The translations under genes were made by a program, and so were the position numbers. From Notospermus geniculatus (taxonomy: Eukaryota; Nemertea; Pilidiophora; Heteronemertea; Lineidae): a stretch of 64,000 bases of DNA. The stretch lies in NCBI GenBank assembly GCA_002633025.1, contig NMRB01000636.1:33892-97891 (forward strand), written 5' to 3'. Shown one piece after another: positions 32,704-46,220 of the stretch (position 1 is its first letter; every line of letters begins with the position of its first letter). The notes under the pieces were generated by a model. The model was not told the DNA's origin, did not search any database, and was given only the letters and a program-made list of their open reading frames with translations.

Positions 32704-33639
32704 TTCTGCAGGCTCGTCATTTCTATTGTTTAGTCAGCTTCCGGCTTTCAAACCTGATTCATCCATCCTGGCTGTTTCATGTCATCATGACTGGCTTGTT
32801 AAAATAATGCCCTATTGATTTGGGCTCGGTTATGAATTACAAGTCGATGAGAGAAATTTCCAACTCCCACACCAACCCCCACGCGGCCTAATAAAGGGGA
32901 ACACACCCACCGAAATCTGGACGTAAACATGAATATATTCGTTTACTGGTGTTGTGGTGGAAGGAAATTAAAGCCGACATGACGTAGAGGTTTGATGTTG
33001 AGAATTAATTGATTTTGGTGAGTCGTTTTCCCTCAACTAGACTTCTCATTGTTCGTGAGTCACAGGTGGTTTTATGTGCCATTTCCTCTCATGAGATCGG
33101 ACCCCATATCACCTAACATAATTACCTTTACACCTAATCACTACTGTTCAATTCCGGCACACATTGCGGCCTCCCATCTCCTTACTTCATGAGATGGGAA
33201 TACAAATACACAAATAGGCATTGCTCATACTTGTACCGTGGAAAAACGTGGTCTGGGTTGACCATGTAAACAATTAATGAGGCCATCTGCAGTCGTGGTG
33301 GTTTCTCTGACCGGCATTTCGATGCTCTTGTCAAGCCGCACAAAAAACAGACTAGTCTCTGCGGAACGATCGACGGTGCTCCTGATCCACTCTCTATGTG
33401 TAACTCAACCGTAAAAGACTATGAGCTGTCGTCTGTGTCTTGTCTCGGCGTAATAGGACCTCAGATATTGTCAAAAAATGGCTATTTTGGCGGCCATATT
33501 TAAAATCAACCGATATGGCGGCCACCAGGGGGCGTGAATTTTTGGGGTCCATTTTTTTCATGATCCTTAGGCATCAATGTACCCTTGAGAGGAGTTTCAT
33601 GCTTTCTTGAAGAAGTGAGAGATTTTTACCCTTAACCGC
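32704..33639. other. Intergenic, no gene
   Basis: No coding region is supported. The only notable site is a CTCF-like motif at 33522-33534. Confidence 0.4.
33522..33534 (+). promoter_or_regulatory. CTCF-like motif
   Basis: CCACCAGGGGGCG is an exact match to the core of the animal CTCF consensus as I know it. A single motif match is weak evidence of binding. Confidence 0.25.
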
Positions 33640-33968
33640 TCTACTACTTGAGAGCTTTTTTGTCCCAGTTGGCTCTCAATGGGCGACTCACCATTTGTTG
33701 GTTTCTTACGACTTAAGCGGGGTTCATTGGCGCACGAATCCGGTCCGTTTACACTCCGTTTGCTCCTAGTTTTCCGGATACGGCAGCGCTGAAGTCCATT
33801 TGATAGATTTTTTTACGGACCTGAAGCGGACAAAATCCGTGTGCCAATGAACCTTGCTTTACGCTGAAAGCAGTGACACAAACCCCTGCATGCCTAGCTT
33901 TCAACGGTTGAATTGCCCATAGAGAGCAAACGCGCGCGAGAAAACCCTTCCTTGCAGCAGCGAGTTTC
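33640..33968. mobile_element. TTGGCTCTCAATGGGC element with a nested MITE
   Basis: The outer ends AGTTGGCTCTCAATGGGCGA and TTGAATTGCCCATAGAGAGC belong to the family at 15255. They are split by the element at 33716-33858. Confidence 0.7.
33716..33858. mobile_element. 143-bp nested MITE with TTA target duplication
   Basis: AGCGGGGTTCATTGGCGCAC is mirrored by GTGTGCCAATGAACCTTGCT and flanked by TTA on both sides (33713-33715, 33859-33861). A 3-bp T-A-rich duplication and AGCGG end resemble the 8172 element, so PIF/Harbinger mobilisation is likely. Confidence 0.8.
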
Positions 33969-36900
33969 CGTGGTTTTCACGAGGAGCAGCAGCGCCTGAA
34001 CTGAAAAACTTTGTAACCGTCCCTTATACAGAAGACAGTAGCATCGTGATCGCCTGCAGCTGGTTGGAACTGATATATGAATTGATTTTAATAATTTGTT
34101 TTTTAATTTCACGAATGATTCAGAGGCCTAAGGGCCAAGATACCTATGTTTGTAACCCTTCTTGATATTCAACATATGATTAAAGCAAGTTTTTTTTATA
34201 TACATGTATATTAGGTACGATATGATTGATTGATGATATTAACTTTATGATCCTGAGTGAAAAAGTCTCGGGGATGATTGTTGCCTTGGGCATTTTTACT
34301 GAAATCTGACCAGAAATTTACGTAGGCGGGGATGAAATAAATGAATATGTATCCAGCACTTGAAAGAGTGAGTGGTCTGACTCTGAGAACATCCGCAGTC
34401 CAGTCATCTCTAGGTGTGTGCACGACCATGAGTGAGGTCATCTGGTTTCCGGGAATCCATCGCGAAATTTCCATTGATTTCAATCTGAATGGCAAATCAT
34501 TCCGAATGCACGTCGTCCTATGATGTCACCGGTGACGTCATCAACTATGATCAAGATGGCTGCAATCGTCTGGATGGGACAGCCCAAAATGCATCGAACT
34601 TATTTCGGCCCTTTTCCGACTGGTCGACGTTTGAGATTTCAACAGCGGCCTAAATATCGTCAAAGCAGACTATTTACTTATGTGTTCGAATGTTTAATGC
34701 CCAATCATGTTATTTACGCTGATTTAGCTGATGTATAGTCAGGTGAATCCGAGTGCAGTCATTGCTCCTTTGGGTATCATTCCTGTAAATTGAATCTGTA
34801 GAAAATGGCGCAATCACTAATTTAGCTGTATTACAAACAATATTACATGGGTTGACTAATGACATGTTGGGCTCTGCAAACAATACGTGGTCTATTAACA
34901 ACAACTGGGAAAATACGAACTACCGTTCGTAGGCAGATTAATCACTGGTTGTAGCGTTCGGCTGTCAGGGATGCGATGGAGAAGACTGCACTGTATATCA
35001 TTTGGTTTGTCACAGTTGTCCTTGCCTGTTGATGCGACACGGAGAAGCGATGTAATGAGCCCACAGGGACTGTTAAAACGCTCTGACTGGATTTATTCTC
35101 TTTGAGCAAACTAAAGACCTGTTTTTATACGCGTTTGAGTCATTGCAGCGAAAACATCAAAAACCACCGACCGTTAATACGAGAAAAAACTCCTGAGGAA
35201 ACGTGTCTTGGCGGCACAAGACTCCATCGTAGGATTCTAACTCGTGCCATTTTGTTTCTAGACCCATGTAATGTAGGCCTAGCAACTCGTCCTTCTCAAC
35301 CGTACATTTAATAGCGATGAGAGAGTCACAAAATCTGTGCTCAAGTCGAAAGGCCCCACCCACGTCAGGCCAGAACCGGTCGGTTTCGTCATAGCTTCAT
35401 TAAAGCTGCTTTTACCAGACATCCGGAATGCGGTATACGGACGCGGAATCCCCGGCGGAACGATATGTTGTATGCGAAAATGCATTACATTTTCCGCTTC
35501 CGCGTTCCGCAATCCGCATTCCGCGTGTCAGCTAAACAAGAAACAGAAAATAGCCTGTGCAGTCGTATTTATTGACCCCACGTCCAAAATCCAGTTGTTA
35601 ATTCCTTCGCCACACGGCAGACACACTTAGGGAATGATCGCCCTTGCCCGGAGCAATTAAGATTGTGTGAGAAGTCGTTTAACCACGTTCCCGGGGTGAT
35701 GTTTGGTGTGTAGCACTGGTTCTTGAGCACGCAGGTGTATTAGTGACCGGTGAGAGTTAGTGGACATTCACTTACGCGGGACAAACAAGGTGTTCCTTTA
35801 CATACCACTGTGCCGTGGTCACTGGTTTAGTAGATCGACCGTAATATATACCTTTGATACCGTCACAGCAACAAAACCACGTCCCCTTTCAAATCTTTAG
35901 AATATTCCAAAGGTTGCCCATAGAGAGCCAACACTCGTACGTGAAATCTCTCACTAGGAGCAGCGCCTACAGCCGATGGCAGAACTGGACTGAGGATGAA
36001 CCAAGAATTAACCACGCAACCAGGAACTTATCAAGGTACACCTGGCTTTGTCGTTTTCCATCACGTTGGTTCCGGCATGAAAAAATACCTCGTAACAACA
36101 TCAAGCCTGAGGGTGTGCTGAAGATGATCCGAACAGACATGAGTAAAGACAAAACACAACACGTTGTTGCATGATGTCCAGTACAAGCTTGCACAGCCGA
36201 AGGGGTCTCTTCAGCTTATCTCAAAACAACTTGTTTCAGATAATTGAAATTGACATAAAGGTGTAGGCGCCTATTTGTCATTTTTAATTTTAGACCATCC
36301 AGCCCAGAATCTGTTTAATCGGAAACGGCTTGTAAATTTCATCACCGTTCTTCGTGTTGACATTGGTTATGCAGGATCTGGGCTATGAACAACGGTAGAG
36401 GAGATAAGATTAATTTCACCTCTCGCTTCAACTCAAAGAACTGTAATAATCCGAGGTGTTCGTGTAGCGGGGTAATAATAGGCACTTTCTTTTAAAACCG
36501 TGTGGGAAAATTTCATAATGGCGATGAACAAAGCGAGCCACGAAATCCAACCCGAAGTCATGTCCAATAAAAGTGATGTGTTAACAGTAAATTGTATCAA
36601 GTCGATTCCTATCTAAGTTAAACAGCTATACAGTGTAATGATGTCCATGCTGACATAGAGAATCTGCTCTCTTCTCAACAGCGTTCGAAACAATCAAAAT
36701 GGGAAAATAAAGCTCTGAAACTTGACTTGGTGGCGTGTGGTATAAAGTGAGATTTTAACTGTTCAACTTTGGTGATGCAGTTGCTCATTTCTGGCTTATT
36801 TATTCAGCTTTGATATCATAAGGTGTCACATTGCATCTCAGGAGAAATTTTGAAAGTTGAAATGTTACCAAAGCTATCGAGGGAACGTAGGCCTAACTGG

Positions 36901-38539
36901 GAGGTTATCTTTCGAGAGCCACGGCGGCCATCTTGGATTTTGGCCCTCTATCGGTGAGATCGGGAACCAATCTAGACTGCTGGTAGTGAAATTGTTCATC
37001 ATGAGTAAAAGACTACGTGTATGTATTTCAAACCATTTCATAAAGTTACACTGATGATCCCTTGCGTCTTTGATCTCCTCAGACACCAAGGATTGAATTA
37101 CCTAAAATAAATAGCACTCTCAGAACCGTATACAATAAATAAAATAACACTTTAAAGTGACATGCAATTCCATTTTCAAAGTTAAAGTATTTAATAGAAT
37201 TCCGAATCGTCATGGCGCCGTATAGTTACATTTTGATATTCACCAACGGAATTCGCTCTTCACGTAGTCATTTGTGGAACAAAATTCCTTTATTAATTGT
37301 GAAATTGATAAGGAACACTACGCCACATGCCCGCTTCCCAACGGGTTTCGTCGCCGGCGTTTTTTCAGTTTTCAAGGATTTTACTTAACAACTTTTTGTG
37401 ATGACCTTAATGAGGTAACGGTGCATTAAGAAATAATTCTTTTAATCAAATTTATGGTACCGATACTTAATATCCAATGTGTTTTATGAAAAAAAAATCA
37501 GGCCTTGGACTTGCCTCGCAACCTGGCGCCCCCGTGATTAGCTATCTGCGTTGAAAATGCAATGAGGGTCATAACCCACTGCCTCAATAGGTGTCACTGC
37601 TGGTTAAAACTATTGAAACGAAACTGACATCCCAGTCCTGATCAATTTCCCATACAAAAGGCGTCCATTGTTTGTATACGACCTGGTAACGATACGCTGC
37701 TGCCCCTCCATCGTTGTTATGCCAGCGTGATTGGAAGAGGCGCAGATACAGTTCTTACCAAACACTGGCGCCACCCTGTTCTGTCGCCACCTTTTGGCAC
37801 GTGTTCGAAACTGGCGCCGCCATGATTCGGGCCCAATTCTGTTTCTATTTTGTCTTCTGCTTATTCTTTTAGTCAGCACCAAGACGAATTAACGGGAAGA
37901 TGGACTGAAAACTGAAGATCTCCTCATAATGCTGTGAATGCAATAAACTTTTCTCTGGGAATTTTCCCCTGAAAAGACAGATGGGTTTGATTCTCAGATC
38001 AGCGGAAATCGATATGAGAAAACATTGAAAATCAACTTAATCCTCGCTAAAGCCGCACGGGCGTAATTTCGGCACGAATATACCAAATTTAATCAACGCA
38101 TTTCGTATATTCAATCTTGAAATGATCGGTGGTATGAAAACTAATTAGTTCATAAGACTATGGATTTGGACAGTTGATCGCACTTGGCCTCGTCCTCGTC
38201 TTAAGTAGTTGGTTTTGGAGTGGCATGGAGGGAATTTGAAAAGGAGGCGAGTGTTTTAGAGGCAAAATCGATCCCGGTGATAAGTAAGCACTGAGTCGTC
38301 CCATCTCTGGTGCAGGTTTCGATTCATCGATGTTGTTGATGTCGGTGCAATGTAAACATAAAAGAGTGCTTAGAATGAAGATCGGCAATCATGCAGTTGA
38401 GTTGGTGATGCCGGCATGAAGTGTTGAATGCTCTGTTGGTAGAGGGAGGTTTGGATAAGATTAAAATCTCTCTCGTTGATGTTTTATACCATGTTGACGG
38501 CAGCAAAACGGAGATTTTAGCATGACGTTTTTTTTCCCG
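33969..38539. other. Intergenic, no gene recognised
   Basis: Many ORFs of 60-106 codons overlap in several frames without recognisable domains, and none is favoured by splice sites I can pair. A fragment of the TTGCCCATAGAGAGCC family is at 35912-35968. The GC-rich imperfect inverted segment at about 35420-35525 (GGAATGCGG.. / ..CCGCATTCCGC) is probably a decayed MITE. Confidence 0.4.
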
Positions 38540-38690
38540 ACAGAGGGCGCTGCAAGGGTGCGACCGAAGACGTCAAAAACAGAGCAAATGATGTCGCGTC
38601 AGGACGTCCATGACGCAGTGCAACAGGGAAGAGACGTCGAAAAAAGTAAAACCGCCTACAGCGCCTCCAGGCGGTTCTGTAGATTACTCA
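38540..38690. mobile_element. GGCGCTGCAAGG-type MITE
   Basis: The left end GACAGAGGGCGCTGCAAGGG and right end CCTACAGCGCCTCCAGGCGG enclose a GACGTC-rich interior shared with 32549 and 56218. Confidence 0.5.
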
Positions 38691-39248
38691 GCAAGATCAT
38701 AAGCTGTGAACGAGTTAACCAGGCATTGGCTCCTCCGCGGTAGGCAGGTTACGGCGGACTAGGTTTCTGTTCGGCATTATTTTGCCTGAGATGCAGTTGT
38801 TGGCTGCATGCTGAAAACCAAACAAAAATGGTGGATTCCCCGCCTGGTCTATTAGGTGTATTCGCCCTGTCTGAGTCAACAGTCCGCTACCTCTGCAAAT
38901 AGGTCACTAAATAAACTACCTCATTACCGGCGTGACAAGTTCCGGTAATGACTCCGCGTCGGTTATTGGCTGTTAGCCGTGTGCTCGTCGGCTAGGCTCG
39001 TATTGCTAGGCTCTCCCGCCAATCTTGCTGAAAGCTAACCTCTCGGGTTCTGATTCGTCATACATGTTCACTCTCTGAGAAGTCAGGTTCACCTTTAGCG
39101 ATGTCTTAGGTTGTTACCTCAGCCTCGTAAAAACCTCCACATCTTGTAACCTGACACCACAATTCACACTCCAACTTTTTGTGGCGTCACTTACGCAAAC
39201 CGCGAGATGAGGTCACATGACATTTCCTTCTTCTTGTCTGCAACCATG

Positions 39249-39280
39249 GTCACGTGACGCCAAATCCGGCGTCACGTGAC
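39249..39280. repeat. Palindrome with two CACGTG E-boxes
   Basis: GTCACGTGACGCC at 39249-39261 is mirrored exactly at 39268-39280 across six bases. Each arm holds a perfect E-box, itself in the palindrome GTCACGTGAC. It could be a bHLH-type binding site pair or the core of an inverted element. Confidence 0.6.
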
Positions 39281-39927
39281 ACCATCCGGGTTCTCATAAC
39301 ATGGCTACAAAACTTCAAATGGATCAAGGTTCAATTACGGAAATTTGTAGGCGTCTTACGAAAGGTTCACCGACGCAGTATCGTTCTTTCTTATCTTAAA
39401 TGTAAAGAAAACGATACGACGGCTTATTGAAAGGCAGGAAGAGCTTTCTGGTGTGGAATATTTTGGCGCGATAAGAAGTATTTCACGGTTGAAATTTTCT
39501 GCCGAAAGTTTTTGTCGCTGTCATTCGTATTTTTGCCAAGTCTGAAACTTGACGACTGGAGCAAACCTGCGGTTTTGTTTATCAATTTTGAAAAACTTCT
39601 AGGACAACCCCATAACAAAAACCCCCTTTAGCGCCTTCTGTTACTCTTGTTTTTCTGATTGATGCAAAAATGATGCATCTTCTTTTATCTTCCATTACTG
39701 TCTCGTATTGATTATGAATTTGTCTTTAGAACTTCGACTTTAAAGCAGAGGTTTTAGAATTACAATAAATGTGCATAGACGTGCAAGACTTACAGACGAC
39801 TTAGAGGGGAGCTGAAACAGTGGAACGAGGGCTGAGCGACAATCATTATTACCTTTATATACAGCATTGGGCGAATCTAAGAGTGCTGTCACGTGCGTAA
39901 TCATCGGACGTGTATCCTCTGGTAATA

Positions 39928-40076
39928 GGGAGTTTAAGAAATCAAACGATAAACGTTAACTTTACAACAACGTTATTTTTTGTACCGAAAATGCAATATA
40001 TAATTTGGTGAATTCGTAGTACGAAAAATAACGTTGTCGTAAAGTTAACGTTTATCGTTTGATTTCTTAAACTCTC
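39928..40076. mobile_element. GGGAGTTTAAGAAATCAAACG MITE, single copy
   Basis: This is the same family as 14799 and 15061, 149 bp, TA on both sides. It has long matching arms (GTTTAAGAAATCAAACGATA and its mirror at 40051-40070) around the shared ACCGAAAATGCAATAT core. Confidence 0.85.
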
Positions 40077-40275
40077 TATTGATATAAGGCTGACCCTAAC
40101 CTGACCTTTCCCATCAGCCAATCATTCTACTCGTTAGTGAGTAACAGGTATTCTGATTGGTTCCGATGATTTCGCACTCGATGCTGGTGCTAATGTGCAG
40201 CGGGAGGAAACCGGATTGTCCGGCGAACGACTGCGCTGTCAAAGTGGTCCTCTCTATCACATAGAGTAGACTATG

Positions 40276-40342
40276 TCCGACGGGAATCGAACCCGGGACC
40301 GCAGAGGTGACAGGTACGTTTCCATTGCGCCATTCTGACAGC
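40276..40342 (-). repeat. tRNA-like SINE head or tRNA pseudogene
   Basis: The minus strand reads an A-box-like TGGCGCAATGG and a perfect B-box context CGGGTTCGATTCCCG. The first and last seven bases can pair at six of seven positions. The anticodon stem does not fold well, so I do not call a functional tRNA. Confidence 0.55.
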
Positions 40343-40987
40343 CCAGTTGGGATCTGAGATAAAGGGACGAACTGGGGCCGTGGACAGTCTTTAATACCCC
40401 TTCCAGTAATAGGAAGGGACGAATTAGCCGTAGGGTTTACCCCAGGCAGGAGTGATAGAGGATATTACAGGTACTGAACGGATGTGACAAGCTGATAAAG
40501 AGACCGTCATACGAACCATGGTGTCGGTGATGTACACCCATCATAAAAAGCTCCTTTCTTCTACGTCTTCCAAATCACCGTGTATTAAGGGTTTTGGCAT
40601 GTTTTCCGTGTCACGTGACAGTCTGTTCGCATCACCATTCAACACTTAAACACGGATCAAGCATTGAATTCTCACATCGCAAGCAGAGAGTGATTCGTGA
40701 CTATCATCTTATACCTTTTTCTCCGAGGTGGCTGACGTATTATTTTGCACTAATATTATTTGCACACGTTGTGGCGAATGAGTAAAAAAGACTAAAAACG
40801 TCCAGGCGAAGTGGTTGGAACCATCGCGAAATCCATCAACAGAGGTTACTGATGGCAACAAACTGATGCCTTCAGCGGAACTGTGGCCATGTTGTCCTCA
40901 ACAGTCTCAAAAAGTGGGAAAAACGACAAACTTTCTACGATAGTCAAATCCGTTATCGGTTATAGCGATGCATATGTACCGTTCCGT

Positions 40988-41262
40988 CGTCGCAAACTGG
41001 CTCTTACAAGATCTTACAACCACTTTACAGAATGATGACTGTATAGGTTGTTTTCCAACGTTACAAACACTGATGCGTCGCACGGCAACCACACGCATGC
41101 GCACATGCTGGTTGGCACAACGCGCTACTCTCGAACAAGTCGAGTTTCGTCAACTTCGTCTATAGTTCTCGTGTTTTGGCTCATTTTCTGAAGTATCGGA
41201 CTCGGCGCAAACTGACTCTTACCAGGTCTTACAACCACTTAACAGAGTGATGACTGTGCCAG
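40988..41262. repeat. Imperfect direct repeat, two ~55-bp segments
   Basis: The segments starting CGCAAACTGGCTCTTACAAG (about 40991) and CGCAAACTGACTCTTACCAG (about 41208) continue in parallel through ACAACCACTT and GATGACTGT. They lie 217 bp apart. The surrounding 39.3-42.4 kb has no recognisable gene. Confidence 0.6.
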
Positions 41263-42412
41263 CATGCACGCGATGCCTTCGTCTGAATCAACATCGTAAA
41301 ACAACAGTGATTATCTCTCGATGTTGCTAACTGAAATGACATTAATCTTCGTCAGTTCGTCCGCTGATATAGTGATCACAATTTGGAAAAACCGGGACAA
41401 TTATATTTGGAGACCATTCATCTTGTTACAGAAGGCGAATAATTACACCACAACACTGAGAATTCGCCAGGTGAACAGTCATTGGGGCGAGTGTTGCGTT
41501 TTTCTTGCGGTACACCTCAGTAAGATAAACCCTGGAATTCATTCGTTGCGATCACTTGCGGCGATGGACAAAAATTTACGAAATTAACGGAATGAGAAAT
41601 CAGGCACCGATTCCGGCCGCGACTTTAATGTTACTGATGTCAAAGCTTTGTGTTCATCAGTCACCTTGCTGGAAATCATTCGTATTTAAACTACCGCAAA
41701 CTGGCCGCAAGCATCGCAATACTGAACGAACAAACACCAAAGATTGCTTGCGATGCGGCGAACGAGCTCAGCTTAATCCCCATCCCCCACCGATACACCA
41801 ACTTCAAAGTTGAAGCCATCAGTGTCACATTAACCTAGAGGGTTTAATAACACAAATTGTTTGTAAATTACTGACGTTGTGAAATTTACCCCTTGAAAAT
41901 GTCCTCACTCCGTAGAGGGTTAACGTGCTGTCAGCAACAATTAACAAATACATAGATTCTCAAGGATGCTTTTTTAATTGATTCCCTTCCGTTAAAAACA
42001 TAAAACACTTGTGCTTAATTAAATTGGTATCACATACAGATTAATATCCTTTGAGGAAGACACTTAAGAAATGAAGACATCAGTCGCCGGAATGCCGGGG
42101 GGCTGAGGAGACGGGGGATCATGTCGTCATTTTGTGACGTACTTAGCACANCTGCCCTCAGAAGGCATCATTATGGGATGTCCAATGGAGTCCAACCAAT
42201 ACAGGAAAACATGAATCATACCATAAAAAAATTATGTAAATTTACAGAAAGTGCTGGGGACTCTGCTGCAGGGAATTTCTGTAAAATTACTGCAGAATTA
42301 CTACTGTAAATTTAATAATTTCTAACAGTGTAGTTATCTTTGAAGGGTTTTAACAAGTTGGTGTGGAGTCTGGTTCCACTACATTTTACCATAATACTCA
42401 ATTAAAAGTTAA

Positions 42413-42623
42413 AGGAACACGGTATGCGATTTCTTACCTGTATTTTGACTGCCGACCTAGAGGGAGCCACCTAGCAGCAGCAACACGAACTACAAAAAAA
42501 CATTACAAAATGTAGGTAGTACATCGGGCCGACAACGTAGTTAGTCCCTGGGGTTGGAGAGTGGCGCGCATGGCGATGGTGGCGCCGGCTGTGGAGAAAA
42601 AGTGGCAATCATACCGGGCTTCT
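42413..42623. mobile_element. TTAA-flanked MITE
   Basis: TTAA at 42409-42412 and 42624-42627 bounds AGGAACACGGTATGCG...ATACCGGGCTTCT. It has the same interior as 13089 and 24556, with GAGAGTGGCGCGCATGGCGA inside. Confidence 0.75.
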
Positions 42624-42627
42624 TTAA

Positions 42628-43906
42628 GAAGTCAAGTTTGGGGTTGGTGAAGGATGGACAAGCTAGTGTCAGAGGTACTTTCAAATGACTAGGCCCGATG
42701 TAAACATGACGCAGGAACGCTGCCATTTTCAGCCATGCTCGGCCGGTTTAGAGCGTCAACGCAGCCTTTGTAAAATGACCCACAGGGTGTCCTGCATCAC
42801 GTATCCTGCATCAGTCATCCTGTAAGTGAATCCGTCGCTTTAGTTAAGAACTTCAGTCAGACGTGGGCCATCTGAAGGGCCACACTCAATTTTGGTAATC
42901 TGATACGATCTGTCTACGAGACAAAGGTGTGACGGCGTCATTACTGGGGGCCTATTCATATGCGCCTACCGTTACAAATCGAATCACTTGCTCCACACTC
43001 ATATTGCAGACGAGAAAAACCTCCAGTCACGACGATGGAACTTTCCTTATCATATTACAACTAATCGAGAGGGAAGAAATAAGTGTACAATATCCAAACG
43101 AGAAAATAAGTAAGCTGAAACCCTTTCAATGTCCGGCATGTTTACATCTGTCTGATGGCGACTTGTCAAATATACCCTTGATCTGTTGTTTCCAAAAGTG
43201 TTACATCGTCTATCATATATGACACTGGATGTAACAATTTGTTTTGTTTGATGTAGTCCTCTGATTACAAGACGTAAACCGGTAGAAATACTCCAGTAGA
43301 AACTTAAGACCATAAATAGCCTCCTTCAGGACTCGCACTCTTTGTGGCCGATCATTTACGTATCACCTCTGACGTCATTCCGTCAAGCCAATCAGAGTGC
43401 AGTTCTGACTTGGGTGGAAAGTGATGAAATCTGTCAATAGAGGGCGAAATGTCAAACTTGCGAATGCAACGACTAAACATCTCGTTGCTAACACCATTTT
43501 GTTTCTCTCTCCAGACTGATATAAGTTGACGATGTTCCAGGTCGAAGTTTACTAAACAGCGTCTCCTGGCGTGTAAAAAACTCTCCAATCCCGTGCGTCT
43601 GGTGACTGCAGTGAATCCCGCGGACATTTCCAAGGAAGCTCACGTACGGGGCCGATTCCCCTTCTGAACTTCTCAATTCATGTACATAATTGATGTACGA
43701 GGTACAGGGCGATGTGTTTGACATACTTAGTTTGTATTGTGGGGAGTGTTTTTGATGGCGTTCTACGTTTTCCCAAAAAAACGTGTAAGAAAAGCTGAGA
43801 ATGATTTATGAGCTGTGTGTTGGGGGTGAAATTTGGGGCTGAACTTTCTGAAGGAATCAGTAAAGACCTATGTTCTATATAAATTTGAAAAAAAAAGTGA
43901 CTAGAT
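42628..43906. other. Intergenic, no gene
   Basis: ORFs of up to 97 codons on opposite strands overlap each other and show no domain. Nothing further is supported. Confidence 0.4.
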
Positions 43907-43953
43907 TATATCTTGGAGGAATTACATGTATACTGAATTCCTCCAAGATTATA
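43907..43953. repeat. Hairpin of TCTTGGAGGAATT arms
   Basis: TATATCTTGGAGGAATT (43907-43923) is mirrored by AATTCCTCCAAGATTATA (43936-43953) around a 12-bp loop. It has one bulge. The size is compatible with a small foldback or a precursor-like hairpin RNA. No flanking element ends are seen. Confidence 0.5.
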
Positions 43954-44435
43954 TCATGTGGCGTACTATCACACATTGAAGATGCTGCTGCCTGTATCAC
44001 AGAAGTAAATGATAGTTGACAGTTGCTGAATCAAAATAGATGACTCCCTAATATTTTGTCAGTCGATCAGTTTGCTGTGATGCCCAGGGGACGGTGGAGA
44101 GATGAGGTGTATGAGAGTGGATCTATCCTCGTATTTGAGGTACTAGATACAAACAGAAACACTGACGTTTCGACGACCCGCCGCCATCTTGGTTTCCACG
44201 GAGATTTCTTGGAACCCGCGCATGCGCACTTTTCTGGTAGGCAAACCAACGCAAAGTGATTGTTTAAGAGATACGAATTTGCCCCATTGTGTCCCACAGG
44301 CCTGCGCGAGACTGCCCACCAGATGTAACTGCGCATGTGCAGTTTGCAACAAATTCAAGATGGCGGGGGGCTGTCGAAACGATGAATACAGTTCATAAAG
44401 GAACAAGCGAACGGGATATTATCTTTTGGAATTAA

Positions 44436-44666
44436 AGGGGCACAGTACCCTACCCGCTTAAGGGAGACCTCTATTGACAATGTTGTTGAACTACCGCTTA
44501 TCAACCTCGCCCCATGTAGTGTAACCCTCGTTCCTAGGGTATCCACGTATGCATTCTAATCGTACATTCTATAACACTGGGCGAAAGGCAAAACTACGGT
44601 GTTGGAGAATGATGCAATCACCGCCGGTGGCGCCATCTGTGGAAAAAAGTGGCAATATCATGGTCC
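44436..44666. mobile_element. TTAA-type MITE, right target site decayed
   Basis: The left end follows TTAA (44432-44435). The right end GGCAATATCATGGTCCTT is followed by CAA instead of TTAA. Its interior is nearly the same as 18977-19239. Confidence 0.65.
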
Positions 44667-46220
44667 TTCAATGTCCTCTGAGGTCCTGTCTATCCTCTGC
44701 GGGATGGCGAACCCAGTTGTGTTGACGAACACAAGCCACCTCATGACAACAGTCCTACCGACACATTGCCGGGCACGGATGCCGACAGAACGCTGGCTCC
44801 AACCGTTGTTATCTCATTTTTTCCACTCTTTCCTGCTTCATCAGGATAACAATCCGATTTATTGGCTGTTCTTAGAAGCTTATCCAAGATATGCAGCATT
44901 TTTGTAGCGTAACGGCCAGAATGTACCATCATTGTCCAGTCCATGACCAAAACCGGTTGTGACGTCATCGCATCCCCCACAATCCCTCATTTCCCGTTTC
45001 CGGAACAAACTGTTGTTTCCATGGGGACAATGCTTACAGGAAGTCATCCTGGTCATCGAAATGTGTAGTTAGGTGCTTTTATGACCAATTGTACAGAGTA
45101 ACTTGATGGTTTGCACTCGGCTATGTATAGGAATTGTACTTAAGGCCGACAAAATTCCGCTCTTTGAGTTCGGACTCGCCACCAATAGAAAGATTGTAGA
45201 GAACAAAAACTTCAGTAAAATGATGAGGCTACGATATTCCTCGTCTCCTACACCAATCTGGATAACTAATCGAACGTTTACATCTCAGTCGAGGCTTGAC
45301 CGAACGTCTTCCCACTGATGAAGGCTGCAGCTCCACTTTGTACCAGGGGGAGTACCGTCACTTGAAGTAATAACTCTATCTTGTACTACCAGTTCACTAT
45401 TAGTGTACAATGAGGCTGTTACATCCACCATTCATGGTCCCACGGATGATTTGTCGAGAAACGGCCTTATGCTACTGGAGGGGGTGAAACCAAGTGGCCT
45501 GCCAGTCCGATAGACTGGTTCATTACTCAGCGGCGGCAGACGACAGTCTCGGACAAGTGGGGGTCATTGCACTAGAAATTGTCCCAAGGACCCAGACATC
45601 AAAGAACACATAATGAGATTGACATCGCCTATCACCAGGTCTAAGATAGAAACAATTTTTTCTTCGCACGATCCCGAAACTTGTAAACTGCCCACGGGAG
45701 CGGAGGGTGTTCTTACATCTTACACGGATATCCTTTAAGTTGTCTCTGAAATTGGCTGCGTCGCTCCAGGTGTGGCGGTGGTCGGGGACGCGTGAAATCC
45801 GATTGAGGAAGTCGGAGAAATTTCCATATTTGTATGATGTTAGATATGAATGAGGGCTTGTCGTAACAGTTTCGTCTTGGACACGTGTCACTTCATTACT
45901 TCAGTTAGGACAAGATGGCGACGTGATTCCGTGTCTTGCAGGGAACTTTTTACGTGGGAGGGGCTGGTTTCGTAAAACTTTCCAACTAAACTGCTTCTTC
46001 AAAGACTCTCTTTTTTCAATACCAGTGGCAGTTTTGCCCCCCCCCCCCAAAGAAGTTGTACACGATTCTGAAGAGTGCCAGAAACACTGTGTCAAAGGTA
46101 TTCATTGGAACGTTGGCCTACTCAGCGAAACCTTTCAAATTAATACCATAAGGCACTCGACCTCAACGTGACGGTTTTCTTCTGCATGTAATTGACTCTG
46201 TGGGCAGCTCAGCGGCAGAA
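44667..46220. other. Intergenic, no gene supported
   Basis: A 122-codon minus-strand ORF at 45523-45891 is the longest here. I can name no motif in it and cannot pair splice sites around it, so it is left uncalled. Confidence 0.4.

Noticed and set aside
40276-40342. Functional tRNA gene on the minus strand
   Set aside because: A and B boxes and most of the acceptor stem are present, but the anticodon stem does not pair. A SINE head or pseudogene fits better.
45523-45891. 122-codon minus-strand ORF as a gene
   Set aside because: No recognisable domain, no convincing splice partners, and flanked by repeats. The length is not exceptional for a window this size.
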